Shown here piece after piece: positions 25,078 to 32,656 of a stretch of DNA of 64,000 bases. The notes under the pieces were generated by a model. It saw nothing but the letters and a program-made list of their open reading frames with translations, did no database searches and had not been told where the DNA came from. Source of the DNA: Micromonospora sp. CP22 (GTDB lineage Bacteria > Actinomycetota > Actinomycetes > Mycobacteriales > Micromonosporaceae); assembly GCF_009712475.1 (NCBI RefSeq), contig NZ_VCJO01000001.1, positions 659,840 through 723,839 of the forward strand. The letters run 5' to 3'. Within the stretch, counting starts at the first letter, position 1, and every line of letters starts with the position of its first letter. The position numbers and the translations under genes were made by a program.

Positions 25078-26640
25078 ATGACCGAGTACGAGTCCGACCC
25101 GCGCCGGCCGGCCCCCACCGACGCCGAGCCGTCGCAATCCGAGCTGTCCCGCGCCGAGTACGCGCGGTCCGACTCTGCGTCCACCGACCGCCCCGACGCC
25201 GCCCCGACGGCTGAGGCGCCGACTGTGCCGGTTCGGGCCGTCGAACCGGGGTCGACCGGCCCGGACGCCACCCTGAGCAGCCCCGGCCCGGGTGACGGTG
25301 GCGGTTCACCCCCGGCCAGTCAGCCGGTGGCCGGTCAGTCCGCCTGGGCACCGGCCGGCCCTCAGCACCAGCAGTACCAGCACCAGCAGTACCAGCACCA
25401 GCAGTACCAGCACCCGTACCAGCCAGGTGCCCGCTACCCCGGCAATCCGTGGTACCCCGGTCAGCCGACCTGGAGCGGTGCTCAGTCCCCGGGACCCGGT
25501 GCCGGGCAACCCGGGTATCCGGGGCAGGCCGCCGGGATGCCGGGTGGCCACCCAGGTCAGCCGAACCCGTGGGCACCCAACCCGCCCACCGGGCCCCGCC
25601 CCGGCCGGATCGCCAAGGTGGCCGGAGCCGGCGTGGCGGTGTTCGCCCTGATGCTCGGCAGCGGGGCCGCCGGTGGCGCCCTCGCCCTCGCCTTCAGTGA
25701 CGGTGGCGGGGTCACCCGCACCTACACCGCCGCGCCCGTGATCGACAGCGCTGATCTGCCACGTATCGCGGCGGCGGTGCAGGACAGCGTCGTGTCCATC
25801 AGCACCGGCAGCGGCGAGGGTTCCGGCGTGGTGCTCAGCGCCGATGGTTACGTGCTGACCAACAACCACGTGATCGCCGGTGGCGGCGACACCGTGCGGG
25901 TCTTCTTCGCCAACGGCACCAACACCCAGGCCGAGGTCATCGGCACCGACCCGAGGACCGACCTCGCGGTGCTGAAGGCGAACGGGATGACCGATCTCCA
26001 ACCGGCCACCTTCGGCGACAGCGACGCGATGCAGGTCGGCGACCAGGTGCTCGCGTTGGGTAGCCCGCTCGGTCTGCAGGGCTCGGTCACCGCGGGCATC
26101 CTCAGCGCCCGGGACCGCACCATCCAGGCCGGTGGGGGGCAGCAGATCCCCGGCCAGGGGGTCAGCTCGATCTCGGGGCTGTTGCAGACCGACGCCCCGA
26201 TCAACCCGGGCAACTCCGGTGGGGCGCTGGTCAACACCCGGGGCGAGGTGATCGGCATCAACACCGCGATCGCCACAGCTGGGCAGGGCAACACCGGCAA
26301 CATCGGCGTCGGCTTCGCCATCCCGAGCAACAAGGCCAAGGACGTTGCCGGGAAGCTTCAGCGTCGCGAGAAGATCAGCCACCCGTCGCTGGGGGTCAGC
26401 GTGAACTCCGCTCCCGACGGCGGCGCGCTGATCGGCGCGGTGAATCCGGGCAGCGCGGCCGAGCGGGCCGGTCTGCAACAGGGCGACGTGGTCACCCGGT
26501 TCGGCGACAAGGTGATCAACGACTCGAACGATCTGGTCGCCGCCGTCCAGGCCGGCAAGGTCGGTGACGAGGTCGAGGTGACGTATCTGCGAAATGGGGC
26601 CGAGGCGAAGGCAACCGTGACGCTCGCCGAAGCGTCATAA
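25078..26640 (+). CDS. HtrA/DegP-like PDZ serine protease (PepD-like)
   Basis: A 520-residue membrane-anchored protease. Residues 1-175 are disordered and rich in Pro, Gly, Gln and Tyr, with an HQQYQ repeat at 97-113. A membrane segment follows (about 178-206), then a trypsin-like domain with catalytic H264 (TNNHVIAG), D295 (TDLAVLK) and S380 (NPGNSGGAL), and one PDZ domain (about 430-515). The cytoplasmic N-terminal tail and external protease match mycobacterial PepD, which degrades or chaperones misfolded exported proteins and is controlled by MprAB. The ATG at 25078 has an AGGTAGGG ribosome-binding site. A strong terminator follows. Confidence 0.94.
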   Translation: MTEYESDPRRPAPTDAEPSQSELSRAEYARSDSASTDRPDAAPTAEAPTVPVRAVEPGSTGPDATLSSPGPGDGGGSPPASQPVAGQSAWAPAGPQHQQYQHQQYQHQQYQHPYQPGARYPGNPWYPGQPTWSGAQSPGPGAGQPGYPGQAAGMPGGHPGQPNPWAPNPPTGPRPGRIAKVAGAGVAVFALMLGSGAAGGALALAFSDGGGVTRTYTAAPVIDSADLPRIAAAVQDSVVSISTGSGEGSGVVLSADGYVLTNNHVIAGGGDTVRVFFANGTNTQAEVIGTDPRTDLAVLKANGMTDLQPATFGDSDAMQVGDQVLALGSPLGLQGSVTAGILSARDRTIQAGGGQQIPGQGVSSISGLLQTDAPINPGNSGGALVNTRGEVIGINTAIATAGQGNTGNIGVGFAIPSNKAKDVAGKLQRREKISHPSLGVSVNSAPDGGALIGAVNPGSAAERAGLQQGDVVTRFGDKVINDSNDLVAAVQAGKVGDEVEVTYLRNGAEAKATVTLAEAS

Positions 26641-26668
26641 CGAAACAGGACTGCTTTCCTCCCTCCGG

Positions 26669-26715
26669 GGCGGCGGGTGGCGCGGCCAAGGGGGTTGGCC
26701 GCGACACCCGCCGCC
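26669..26715 (+). terminator. strong intrinsic terminator after the protease gene
   Basis: An 11-bp stem (GGCGGCGGGTG, 26669-26679, with CACCCGCCGCC, 26705-26715) continues through a 2x2 internal loop into an 8-bp stem (GCGGCCAA with TTGGCCGC) around a GGGGG loop, and is followed by CTTCTTTCT, a real pyrimidine tail. Confidence 0.9.
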
Positions 26716-26812
26716 CTTCTTTCTACCGGTTCACCCGGGCGGGGTGAACCGGGCTAACCCCGCCGGTCGGCAATCTCGGGCGGAGAAGGACACGGCGGCG
26801 GATGGGGGTGCC

Positions 26813-27484
26813 ATGACCACGGCGACGGCGACCCGCAGCGATGACCAGATCCAGCGCGACGTGCTCGACGAACTCGCCTGGGACGCGCAGGTGCGCTCGA
26901 CCGACATCGGGGTGAGCGTGCACGCCGGGGTGGTGTCGCTCACCGGCGGTGTGGACAGCGCCGCCCGCAAATGGGCGGCGGTACGCGGGGCGCAGCGGGT
27001 ACGCGGGGTGCGGGCGGTCGCCGACAACATCGAGGTACGCCCCGTCGGGCCGGTCGACATCACCGACGGCGATCTGGCGCTCGCGGCCAGCCGTGCCCTG
27101 GAGTGGAACAGCTTCGTGCCGGCCGAGCGGTTGGACCTCACCGTCGCCGATGGCTGGCTGATGCTGCGCGGTGCGGTGGAGTTCGGCTGGCAGCGGCGGA
27201 TCGCCGAGCGGGAGCTGCGTCGGCTGCGGGGCGTACGCGGCGTCACCAACCTGGTCGAGGTGCGGCCCGCCGCCCCGGCCGACGCCGACCGCATCCGCAG
27301 TGACGTGCAGCGTGCCCTGATGCGGGGCATCGGCACGGAATGGGTGATCGCCCAGGTGGACGGCGACACGGTGACCTTGCGCGGGGTGGTGCGGTCCTGG
27401 TGGGAGCGGGATCAGGCGGAACGGATCGCCTGGTCGGCGGAGGGCGTGTGCATGGTACGGGACCACCTGCTGGTGGGCGGCTGA
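26813..27484 (+). CDS. triple BON-domain protein
   Basis: A 223-residue soluble protein made of three BON modules of about 65-70 residues, each with the pattern of an N-terminal helix (DDQIQRDVLDELAWD; TDGDLALAASRALEW; DADRIRSDVQRALMR), strands carrying V-x-L-x-G (VVSLTGGV; WLMLRGAV; TVTLRGVV) and a closing VRGV-type turn. BON domains bind phospholipid or sit on envelope proteins. There is no signal peptide or membrane segment, so the location is unclear; stress-linked cytosolic copies are known. The ATG at 26813 has GGGGGTG upstream. It stands alone behind a terminator. Confidence 0.8.
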   Translation: MTTATATRSDDQIQRDVLDELAWDAQVRSTDIGVSVHAGVVSLTGGVDSAARKWAAVRGAQRVRGVRAVADNIEVRPVGPVDITDGDLALAASRALEWNSFVPAERLDLTVADGWLMLRGAVEFGWQRRIAERELRRLRGVRGVTNLVEVRPAAPADADRIRSDVQRALMRGIGTEWVIAQVDGDTVTLRGVVRSWWERDQAERIAWSAEGVCMVRDHLLVGG

Positions 27485-27583
27485 ATCGTCGACCGGTTTG
27501 TCCGTACCGAGACCGGGAAGACGCTCGAACCAGCCTGGCGGCGATCGGCGTCGACGCGGCGGGAGAGCGACGGGGGAGGGCAC

Positions 27584-28687
27584 GTGAGCGACAACCTTGC
27601 GCGTCAGCACCGGTTGCGGATCGCCATGGTCGTGCCACCCTGGCTGTCCGTGCCGCCACCTGGCTACGGCGGTCTGGAACAGGTGGTGGCCGGTCTGGTC
27701 GACGCCCTGGTCGCCCGGGGGCACGCGGTGACGCTGATGGGTGCCGGTGCGGCGCACGGCACCGCCGCGGACTTCCTCGCCACCGTCGACGAGTTGCAGT
27801 TCGACCGGCTCGGTGAGGCGCTGCCCGAACTGGCTCACCTGGCCCGGATCAACCATCTGCTCAGCCGGGCCGACTTCGACATCGTGCACGACCACACCAC
27901 CATCGGCCCGCTGGTGGCCGGGCGGCGGGACGTACCCACGGTGGCCACCGTGCACGGCAACCCGGTGGGCGAGTACGGGACGGTGCTCAGCGACACCGAC
28001 CGGGGCGTGGGCCTGGTGGCGATCTCACACGCCCAGCGGGGGCTGAACCCACACCTGCCCTGGGTCGGCACCGTGCACAACGCGATGAGCCTGGACGACT
28101 TCCCGCGCAAGGACAGCCCCAGCGACGGGCCGGTGCTGTGGCTCGCCCGGTTCAGTCCGGACAAGGGGCCGGACCTGGCCATCCGCGCCTGCCGCGCGGC
28201 CGGTCTGCCGCTGGTGCTGGCCGGCAAGTGCAACGAGCCGGTCGAACGGCGCTACTTCGACGAGGTGGTCCGACCGATGCTCGGATCAGACGTCACGGTG
28301 GTGCTCGACGCCGACCGCAGCACCGTGCTGCGCCTGCTGATCGAGGCGCGTTGCCTGGTGATGCCGATCCAGTGGGAGGAGCCGTTCGGCATCGTCATGC
28401 TGGAGGCGATGGCGACCGGTACGCCGGTGGTGGCGTTGAACCGGGGAGCGGTGCCGGAGTTGGTCCGTCCCGGGGTGAGCGGGTTGATCTGCCAGCAGCC
28501 GGACGAGTTGCCGGCGGCGCTTCGGCAGGCCCCCGAGCTCGACCCGAAGGAGTGCGTGGCACACGTGGCGCGGACCTTCTCCACGGAACGGATGGCGGTC
28601 GGCTACGAGGAGGTGTACCGAGGCTTCCTCGCCGCCGCCAACCGGCGTGAGCCGGTCCGCGAGCCCGCCCGGGTCACCCCGGCCTGA
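27584..28687 (+). CDS. GT4-family glycosyltransferase
   Basis: A 367-residue GT-B fold enzyme. The N-terminal domain starts RIAMVVPPW and has the GYGGLEQVVAGLVDAL acceptor/donor loop; the C-terminal donor domain has LWLARFSPDKGPDLAI and the retaining-GT motif EPFGIVMLEAMATGTPVVA with the EX7E glutamates. Such enzymes transfer sugars from nucleotide donors to lipids, proteins or small molecules at the cytoplasmic face. The GTG at 27584 has GGGGGAGGG upstream. It converges with a protein kinase gene with only one base between the two stop codons. Product unknown. Confidence 0.87.
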   Translation: MSDNLARQHRLRIAMVVPPWLSVPPPGYGGLEQVVAGLVDALVARGHAVTLMGAGAAHGTAADFLATVDELQFDRLGEALPELAHLARINHLLSRADFDIVHDHTTIGPLVAGRRDVPTVATVHGNPVGEYGTVLSDTDRGVGLVAISHAQRGLNPHLPWVGTVHNAMSLDDFPRKDSPSDGPVLWLARFSPDKGPDLAIRACRAAGLPLVLAGKCNEPVERRYFDEVVRPMLGSDVTVVLDADRSTVLRLLIEARCLVMPIQWEEPFGIVMLEAMATGTPVVALNRGAVPELVRPGVSGLICQQPDELPAALRQAPELDPKECVAHVARTFSTERMAVGYEEVYRGFLAAANRREPVREPARVTPA

Positions 28688-28688
28688 C

Positions 28689-30311
28689 TCAGACCTGTGC
28701 GGCGCCGAGCGCGGTGATCGCCGCGTCCAACTCCTGCGCGTACGCCGCGCTCAGCCCGTCCTCGCGCAGCCGGATGGAGACCTTCTCCCGCAGCCGGGCG
28801 ACTCCCGGCCCCAGCTCGCCCTCGCCACCGGTCACCGCCTGGGTGAGGTTGCGCAGCTCGTTGCGCAGGTCGAGGCCGACGTCGTCGCGGATGCCGCCGT
28901 CGGCGAGGCCGGCATCGATCACCTGGTCCAAGCGGTTCGCGGCCTCCACGAGGCTGTCGCCACCCACGGGTGGATTCGGTACGCCGGAGGTGGCCGCCGG
29001 TGTGGGGGAGGGCCTCGACGGCACCGCGGTCGGCGGGGCGCTGGCGGTGTCGTCCGGCTCGGGCGGCTCGGAGGGCCCGGTCGGCTCCGTCGTGGGCAGC
29101 ACGGTGGGCAGGTCTTCGCCGTCCTTCGACAGCAGCGCCGGTACCGTCAGCGCCGCCACGATCAGCGCGGCCACGGCCGCCGTGACGAGCAGAGGCCGCC
29201 GCAGGCGCCCCCGTCCACCGTCCATAGAGGAATTCGACGGCGCGTGCGCGCCCTCGCCGGTGTCGGCTCCGTCGGGGCGGTCACCCGGCTGGCTGTCGGT
29301 GGCGACCGCGGCAGCACCGGCCCCGCCGGGCGAGGGTTGCGGGTCGGGGTCGCCGACGGTCGGGACGACCCAGGCGGGGGCCGGGCCGGAGGGACCGGCC
29401 GACCCCATCGCGGGCAGGGTGACCGTCGGGACGGAGACCGGGTGGGCCGGTGGATCGGCAGGCTGCGTCTGGTCGCGCAGCACGGTCGCCACCTGCCTTG
29501 CGGTGGGACGGTCGGCGGGGTCGCGGGACAGGCAACGCAGACAGATGCGGGCCACCGCCTCCGGCAGCCCCGGCACCCCGGCCAGGGACGGCGGAGGGCC
29601 CTCGGCCAGCGCGACGGTGAGTTCGTCCCAGGTGTCCGCCGGGTACGGCACCCGACCGGTCAGCGTCTCGTGCAGGAGCACCCCGAGCGAGTAGACGTCG
29701 GTCGCCGGTTGGGCCGGAGCACCGTCGAGCCGCTCCGGGGCGACGTACGCGGGCGTGCCGAAGGTGGCGCCGTCCTCGTCGTCGTCCGGGGTGCCGATCC
29801 GGGTGGCGATGCCGAAGTCGAGCACCTTCGCGCCGGTCTGGGTCATCATCACGTTGGCCGTGGTGATGTCCCGGTGCACGATGCCGAGCCGGTGGGCGGC
29901 GGCCAGCGCGTCGGCGACCTGGGCGCTGATCTCCACCGCCTGAGGCCACGGCAGCGGACCCTCGGTGAGCCGGAACTCCAGTTCCTCGCCGGAGAGCAGC
30001 TCCATCACCACGAAGGAGGTGATGGCACCGTCCGGCGACACCGTCTCGCCGTAGTCGTGCACCGAGGTGACGTTCGGGTGGACCAACTGGGCGGCGGCGC
30101 GGGCCTCCTCCCGGACCATGTCGCGGAACCTGGCATCGGCGGCCAGTGACGGGGCGAGCACCTTCAGGGCGACCACGCGGTCGAGTACCTCGTCGTGGGC
30201 CCGCCAGATCACCGACATGCCGCCAGCACCGATCTGGTCGAGCAGTCGGTATCTGGTGGCCAGCAAGCGGCCTGGCTGCAGCGCTGGCTTCACGGATCGC
30301 ACCTGCCTCAT
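28689..30311 (-). CDS. membrane Ser/Thr protein kinase (PASTA-less)
   Basis: A 540-residue Hanks-type kinase with P-loop IGAGGMSVIW at 27-36, VAIK-type lysine K50, catalytic HRD 146-148, DFG at 165-167 and VAPERL. The catalytic loop reads HRDITTANV, so the usual lysine two residues after HRD is Thr150. The kinase domain (to about 275) is followed by a Pro-rich linker, one membrane segment (about 412-435), and an external Thr/Pro/Ser-rich stalk with a helical C-terminal domain but no PASTA repeats. The ATG at 30311 is chosen because upstream codons enter the divergent promoter. Substrates unknown. Confidence 0.9.
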   Translation of the reverse strand: MRQVRSVKPALQPGRLLATRYRLLDQIGAGGMSVIWRAHDEVLDRVVALKVLAPSLAADARFRDMVREEARAAAQLVHPNVTSVHDYGETVSPDGAITSFVVMELLSGEELEFRLTEGPLPWPQAVEISAQVADALAAAHRLGIVHRDITTANVMMTQTGAKVLDFGIATRIGTPDDDEDGATFGTPAYVAPERLDGAPAQPATDVYSLGVLLHETLTGRVPYPADTWDELTVALAEGPPPSLAGVPGLPEAVARICLRCLSRDPADRPTARQVATVLRDQTQPADPPAHPVSVPTVTLPAMGSAGPSGPAPAWVVPTVGDPDPQPSPGGAGAAAVATDSQPGDRPDGADTGEGAHAPSNSSMDGGRGRLRRPLLVTAAVAALIVAALTVPALLSKDGEDLPTVLPTTEPTGPSEPPEPDDTASAPPTAVPSRPSPTPAATSGVPNPPVGGDSLVEAANRLDQVIDAGLADGGIRDDVGLDLRNELRNLTQAVTGGEGELGPGVARLREKVSIRLREDGLSAAYAQELDAAITALGAAQV

Positions 30312-30432
30312 AGGTGGGAGCGGTATCAGGTTGCGCGAATGTTGCCTCACTGTCAACGGGCCTCGATGCGCCGGGTGCCCCGGACGCACATGGGTGGGCC
30401 CGGCCGGGCGCGGTCGTGCCAGGATGAACGGC

Positions 30433-31263
30433 ATGGCGCGGGGACCGGTGGCTTTCGTGCTCGGCGGCGGGGGCGTCCTGGGCGCGGTCGAGGTGGGCAT
30501 GTTGCGTGCCCTTTTCCGGGCCGGGATCCGGCCCGACCTGGTGCTCGGCACGTCCATCGGCGCGGTCAACGGCGCTCTGGTGGCCGCCGACCCGACCGAG
30601 GCGGTGACCGACCGGCTGGTACGACTCTGGGCCTCCCCGGAGGCCAGCGAGGTGTACGGCGACTCGGTCGCCCGGCAGCTGCGGCGCTTCGCCGCCCGGA
30701 CCTACCTGCACTCGCCCCGCCCGCTGCGCAAGTTGCTGGAGAACGAACTCGGCGCCGAGACCACCTTCGCCGATCTCAAGGTGCCGTTCCGCTGCTGTGC
30801 GGCGAACATCGAACGGGCCGCCGAGCACTGGTTCGTCGACGGCCCGGTGGTGCCGGCCGTCCTGGCGTCCGCCTCGGTGCCGGGACTGCTGCCGCCGGCC
30901 CGCATCGGTGACCAGCACTACGTGGACGGAGGAATCGTGAACTCCATCCCCATCGGCGAGGCGGTCGCGGCCGGCGCCGGCCGGATCTTCGTACTCCAGG
31001 TGGGTCGGATCGAGCGGGCGCTGGCACCGCCCCGGCGGCCCTGGGAGGTCGCCCAGGTCGCGTTCGAGATCGCCCGGCGGCACCGGTTCGCCCGGGAGAT
31101 GGCCGCCGTGCCCGACGGCGTGGAGGTGCACGTGCTGCCGACCGGTGGGCTGCAACCGCGCGACGACAGCCCATGGGCGTACCGGGACATGGCGGCGGTC
31201 GGCCGACGGATCAGCCGGGCCTACTCGGCCTCCCGGCACTACCTGGCCAACCTGGACCGTTGA
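30433..31263 (+). CDS. patatin-like phospholipase
   Basis: A 276-residue patatin/RssA-family acyl hydrolase. The oxyanion hole GGGGVLGA is at 11-18, the nucleophile S41 in GTSIG, and the dyad Asp D165 in YVDGG. These enzymes release fatty acids from phospholipids. No signal peptide, so it is cytosolic or membrane-peripheral. An AGGAT lies upstream of the ATG at 30433; an ATG at 30424 is possible. Its stop overlaps the start of the acyltransferase gene (TGATG), which suggests a small lipid-remodelling operon with PlsC. Confidence 0.9.
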   Translation: MARGPVAFVLGGGGVLGAVEVGMLRALFRAGIRPDLVLGTSIGAVNGALVAADPTEAVTDRLVRLWASPEASEVYGDSVARQLRRFAARTYLHSPRPLRKLLENELGAETTFADLKVPFRCCAANIERAAEHWFVDGPVVPAVLASASVPGLLPPARIGDQHYVDGGIVNSIPIGEAVAAGAGRIFVLQVGRIERALAPPRRPWEVAQVAFEIARRHRFAREMAAVPDGVEVHVLPTGGLQPRDDSPWAYRDMAAVGRRISRAYSASRHYLANLDR

Positions 31264-32279
31264 TGCCGTTACCGCCGCGTTGGCTGCGCCGACTGCTGCT
31301 GGCACCCGGCGTGGTGTTGCTGGCGATGCTGCTGGTCACCACGGTGCCGCTGTGGGCCCTGTTGGCGCTCGCCGTGTCCCCGTTCTTCCCCGGGCACCTG
31401 CGTCCGCTGCGGCTGCTCTGGATCGGCTGCTTCTATCTCGTGTGGGACGCGGCGGCGTTGCTGTGCCTCTTCGCCCTCTGGGTGGGGTCCGGGTTCGGTT
31501 GGCGGGTACGCTCACCGGCCTTCCAACGGGCCCACTACGTGCTGGCCGGCTGGTTCCTGCGGGTGTTGTTCTGGCAGGCCCGGTGGACGCTGCGGCTGCG
31601 CGTCGACGTGGTCGGCACCGACCCGGACACGGCCCTGCCGGGCCGGCCCGAACTGGTGCTGTGCCGCCACGCCGGCCCGGGTGACTCGTTCATCCTGATC
31701 CACGCGTTGGTGAACTGGTTCCGCCGGGAGCCCCGGATCGTCCTCAAGGACACGCTCCAGTGGGATCCGGCGATCGACGTGCTGCTCAACCGGCTGCCGA
31801 GCCGGTTCATCGCGCCGGGCCGGGCCGACCAGGGCTCGCTGTCCGAACAGGTCGGCCATCTCGCCACCGGCCTGGACGACGACGACGCCTTCGTGATCTT
31901 TCCCGAGGGCGGCAACTTCACTCCGAAGCGCCGCCTGCGGGCCATCGCCCGACTGCGCGACCGTGGACACGAGCGGATGGCGGTGAAGGCCGAGGCGATG
32001 CGGCACGTGCTCGCACCGCAGCCAGGCGGTCTGCTGGCCGCGCTGGAGGCCGCGCCCGACGCCGGAGTGATCTTCGTGGCGCACACCGGTCTGGACCGGA
32101 TGCTCACCGTCGCCGACGTGTGGCGCGAACTGCCCATGGACAAACAACTGGTGATGCGGTTCTGGTCGGTGCCCCCGGAGGAGGTCCCGACCGACCGGCA
32201 GCAGCGCATCGACTGGCTCTACGACTGGTGGAGTCGGATAGACGAGTGGATCGCGACCAACCACGACGACGCGACGTAG
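31263..32279 (+). CDS. PlsC-type 1-acylglycerol-3-phosphate acyltransferase
   Basis: A 338-residue membrane acyltransferase. Two or three N-terminal hydrophobic segments (about 10-40 and 50-75) precede the acyltransferase domain with the HX4D motif at H136-D141 (CRHAGPGD) and the FPEGGNF block at 213-219. It would acylate lysophosphatidic acid or a similar acceptor. It is translationally coupled to the patatin upstream, whose products could be its acceptors (inference). The TAG stop codon at 32277 is also the first part of the -10 element of cutA. Confidence 0.87.
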   Translation: MPLPPRWLRRLLLAPGVVLLAMLLVTTVPLWALLALAVSPFFPGHLRPLRLLWIGCFYLVWDAAALLCLFALWVGSGFGWRVRSPAFQRAHYVLAGWFLRVLFWQARWTLRLRVDVVGTDPDTALPGRPELVLCRHAGPGDSFILIHALVNWFRREPRIVLKDTLQWDPAIDVLLNRLPSRFIAPGRADQGSLSEQVGHLATGLDDDDAFVIFPEGGNFTPKRRLRAIARLRDRGHERMAVKAEAMRHVLAPQPGGLLAALEAAPDAGVIFVAHTGLDRMLTVADVWRELPMDKQLVMRFWSVPPEEVPTDRQQRIDWLYDWWSRIDEWIATNHDDAT

Positions 32280-32282
32280 GGT
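32277..32282 (+). promoter_or_regulatory. -10 element of cutA, overlapping the previous stop codon
   Basis: TAGGGT includes the TAG stop of the acyltransferase gene and ends 6 nt before the GTG at 32289. Confidence 0.45.
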
Positions 32283-32288
32283 GCGCTC

Positions 32289-32609
32289 GTGGAGCAGATC
32301 AGCGTGGTGACGACAGTGGTCGACGCGCGCTCGGTCGCCGATCTGCTGGCCGCCGCCGCGGTGGCCGGGCGGCTGGCGGCCTGCGCGCAGGTGGGTGGCC
32401 AGGTGGACAGCACATACTGGTGGCGGTCGGCGGTGGAGACCAGCACCGAGTGGTCGGTGCAGTTCAAGACCGCACTCGACCGGGTGGACGCGTTGGTCGA
32501 TCAGTTGCGGGCCAGTCATCCCTACGAGGTGCCGGAGATCCTGGTCAGTCGGGTCGACTGCGGTGATCCCGGGTACGCGACCTGGGTCTTCGAGCACACC
32601 CGTCCCTGA
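32289..32609 (+). CDS. cutA: CutA1-like divalent-cation tolerance protein
   Basis: CutA1 is a small trimeric cytosolic protein linked to copper and other metal tolerance, with an uncertain molecular role. The 106-residue product has the family core LAACAQVGGQVDSTYWWR and the C-terminal SHPYEVPEIL segment followed by YATWVFEHTRP. Start is a GTG with TAGGGT-N6 upstream and no Shine-Dalgarno, so probably leaderless. Confidence 0.9.
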   Translation: MEQISVVTTVVDARSVADLLAAAAVAGRLAACAQVGGQVDSTYWWRSAVETSTEWSVQFKTALDRVDALVDQLRASHPYEVPEILVSRVDCGDPGYATWVFEHTRP

Positions 32610-32656
32610 GTACGCGCACTCTGTTGCCGGTGGCACCGGCCGACAAGGATGCTGGT

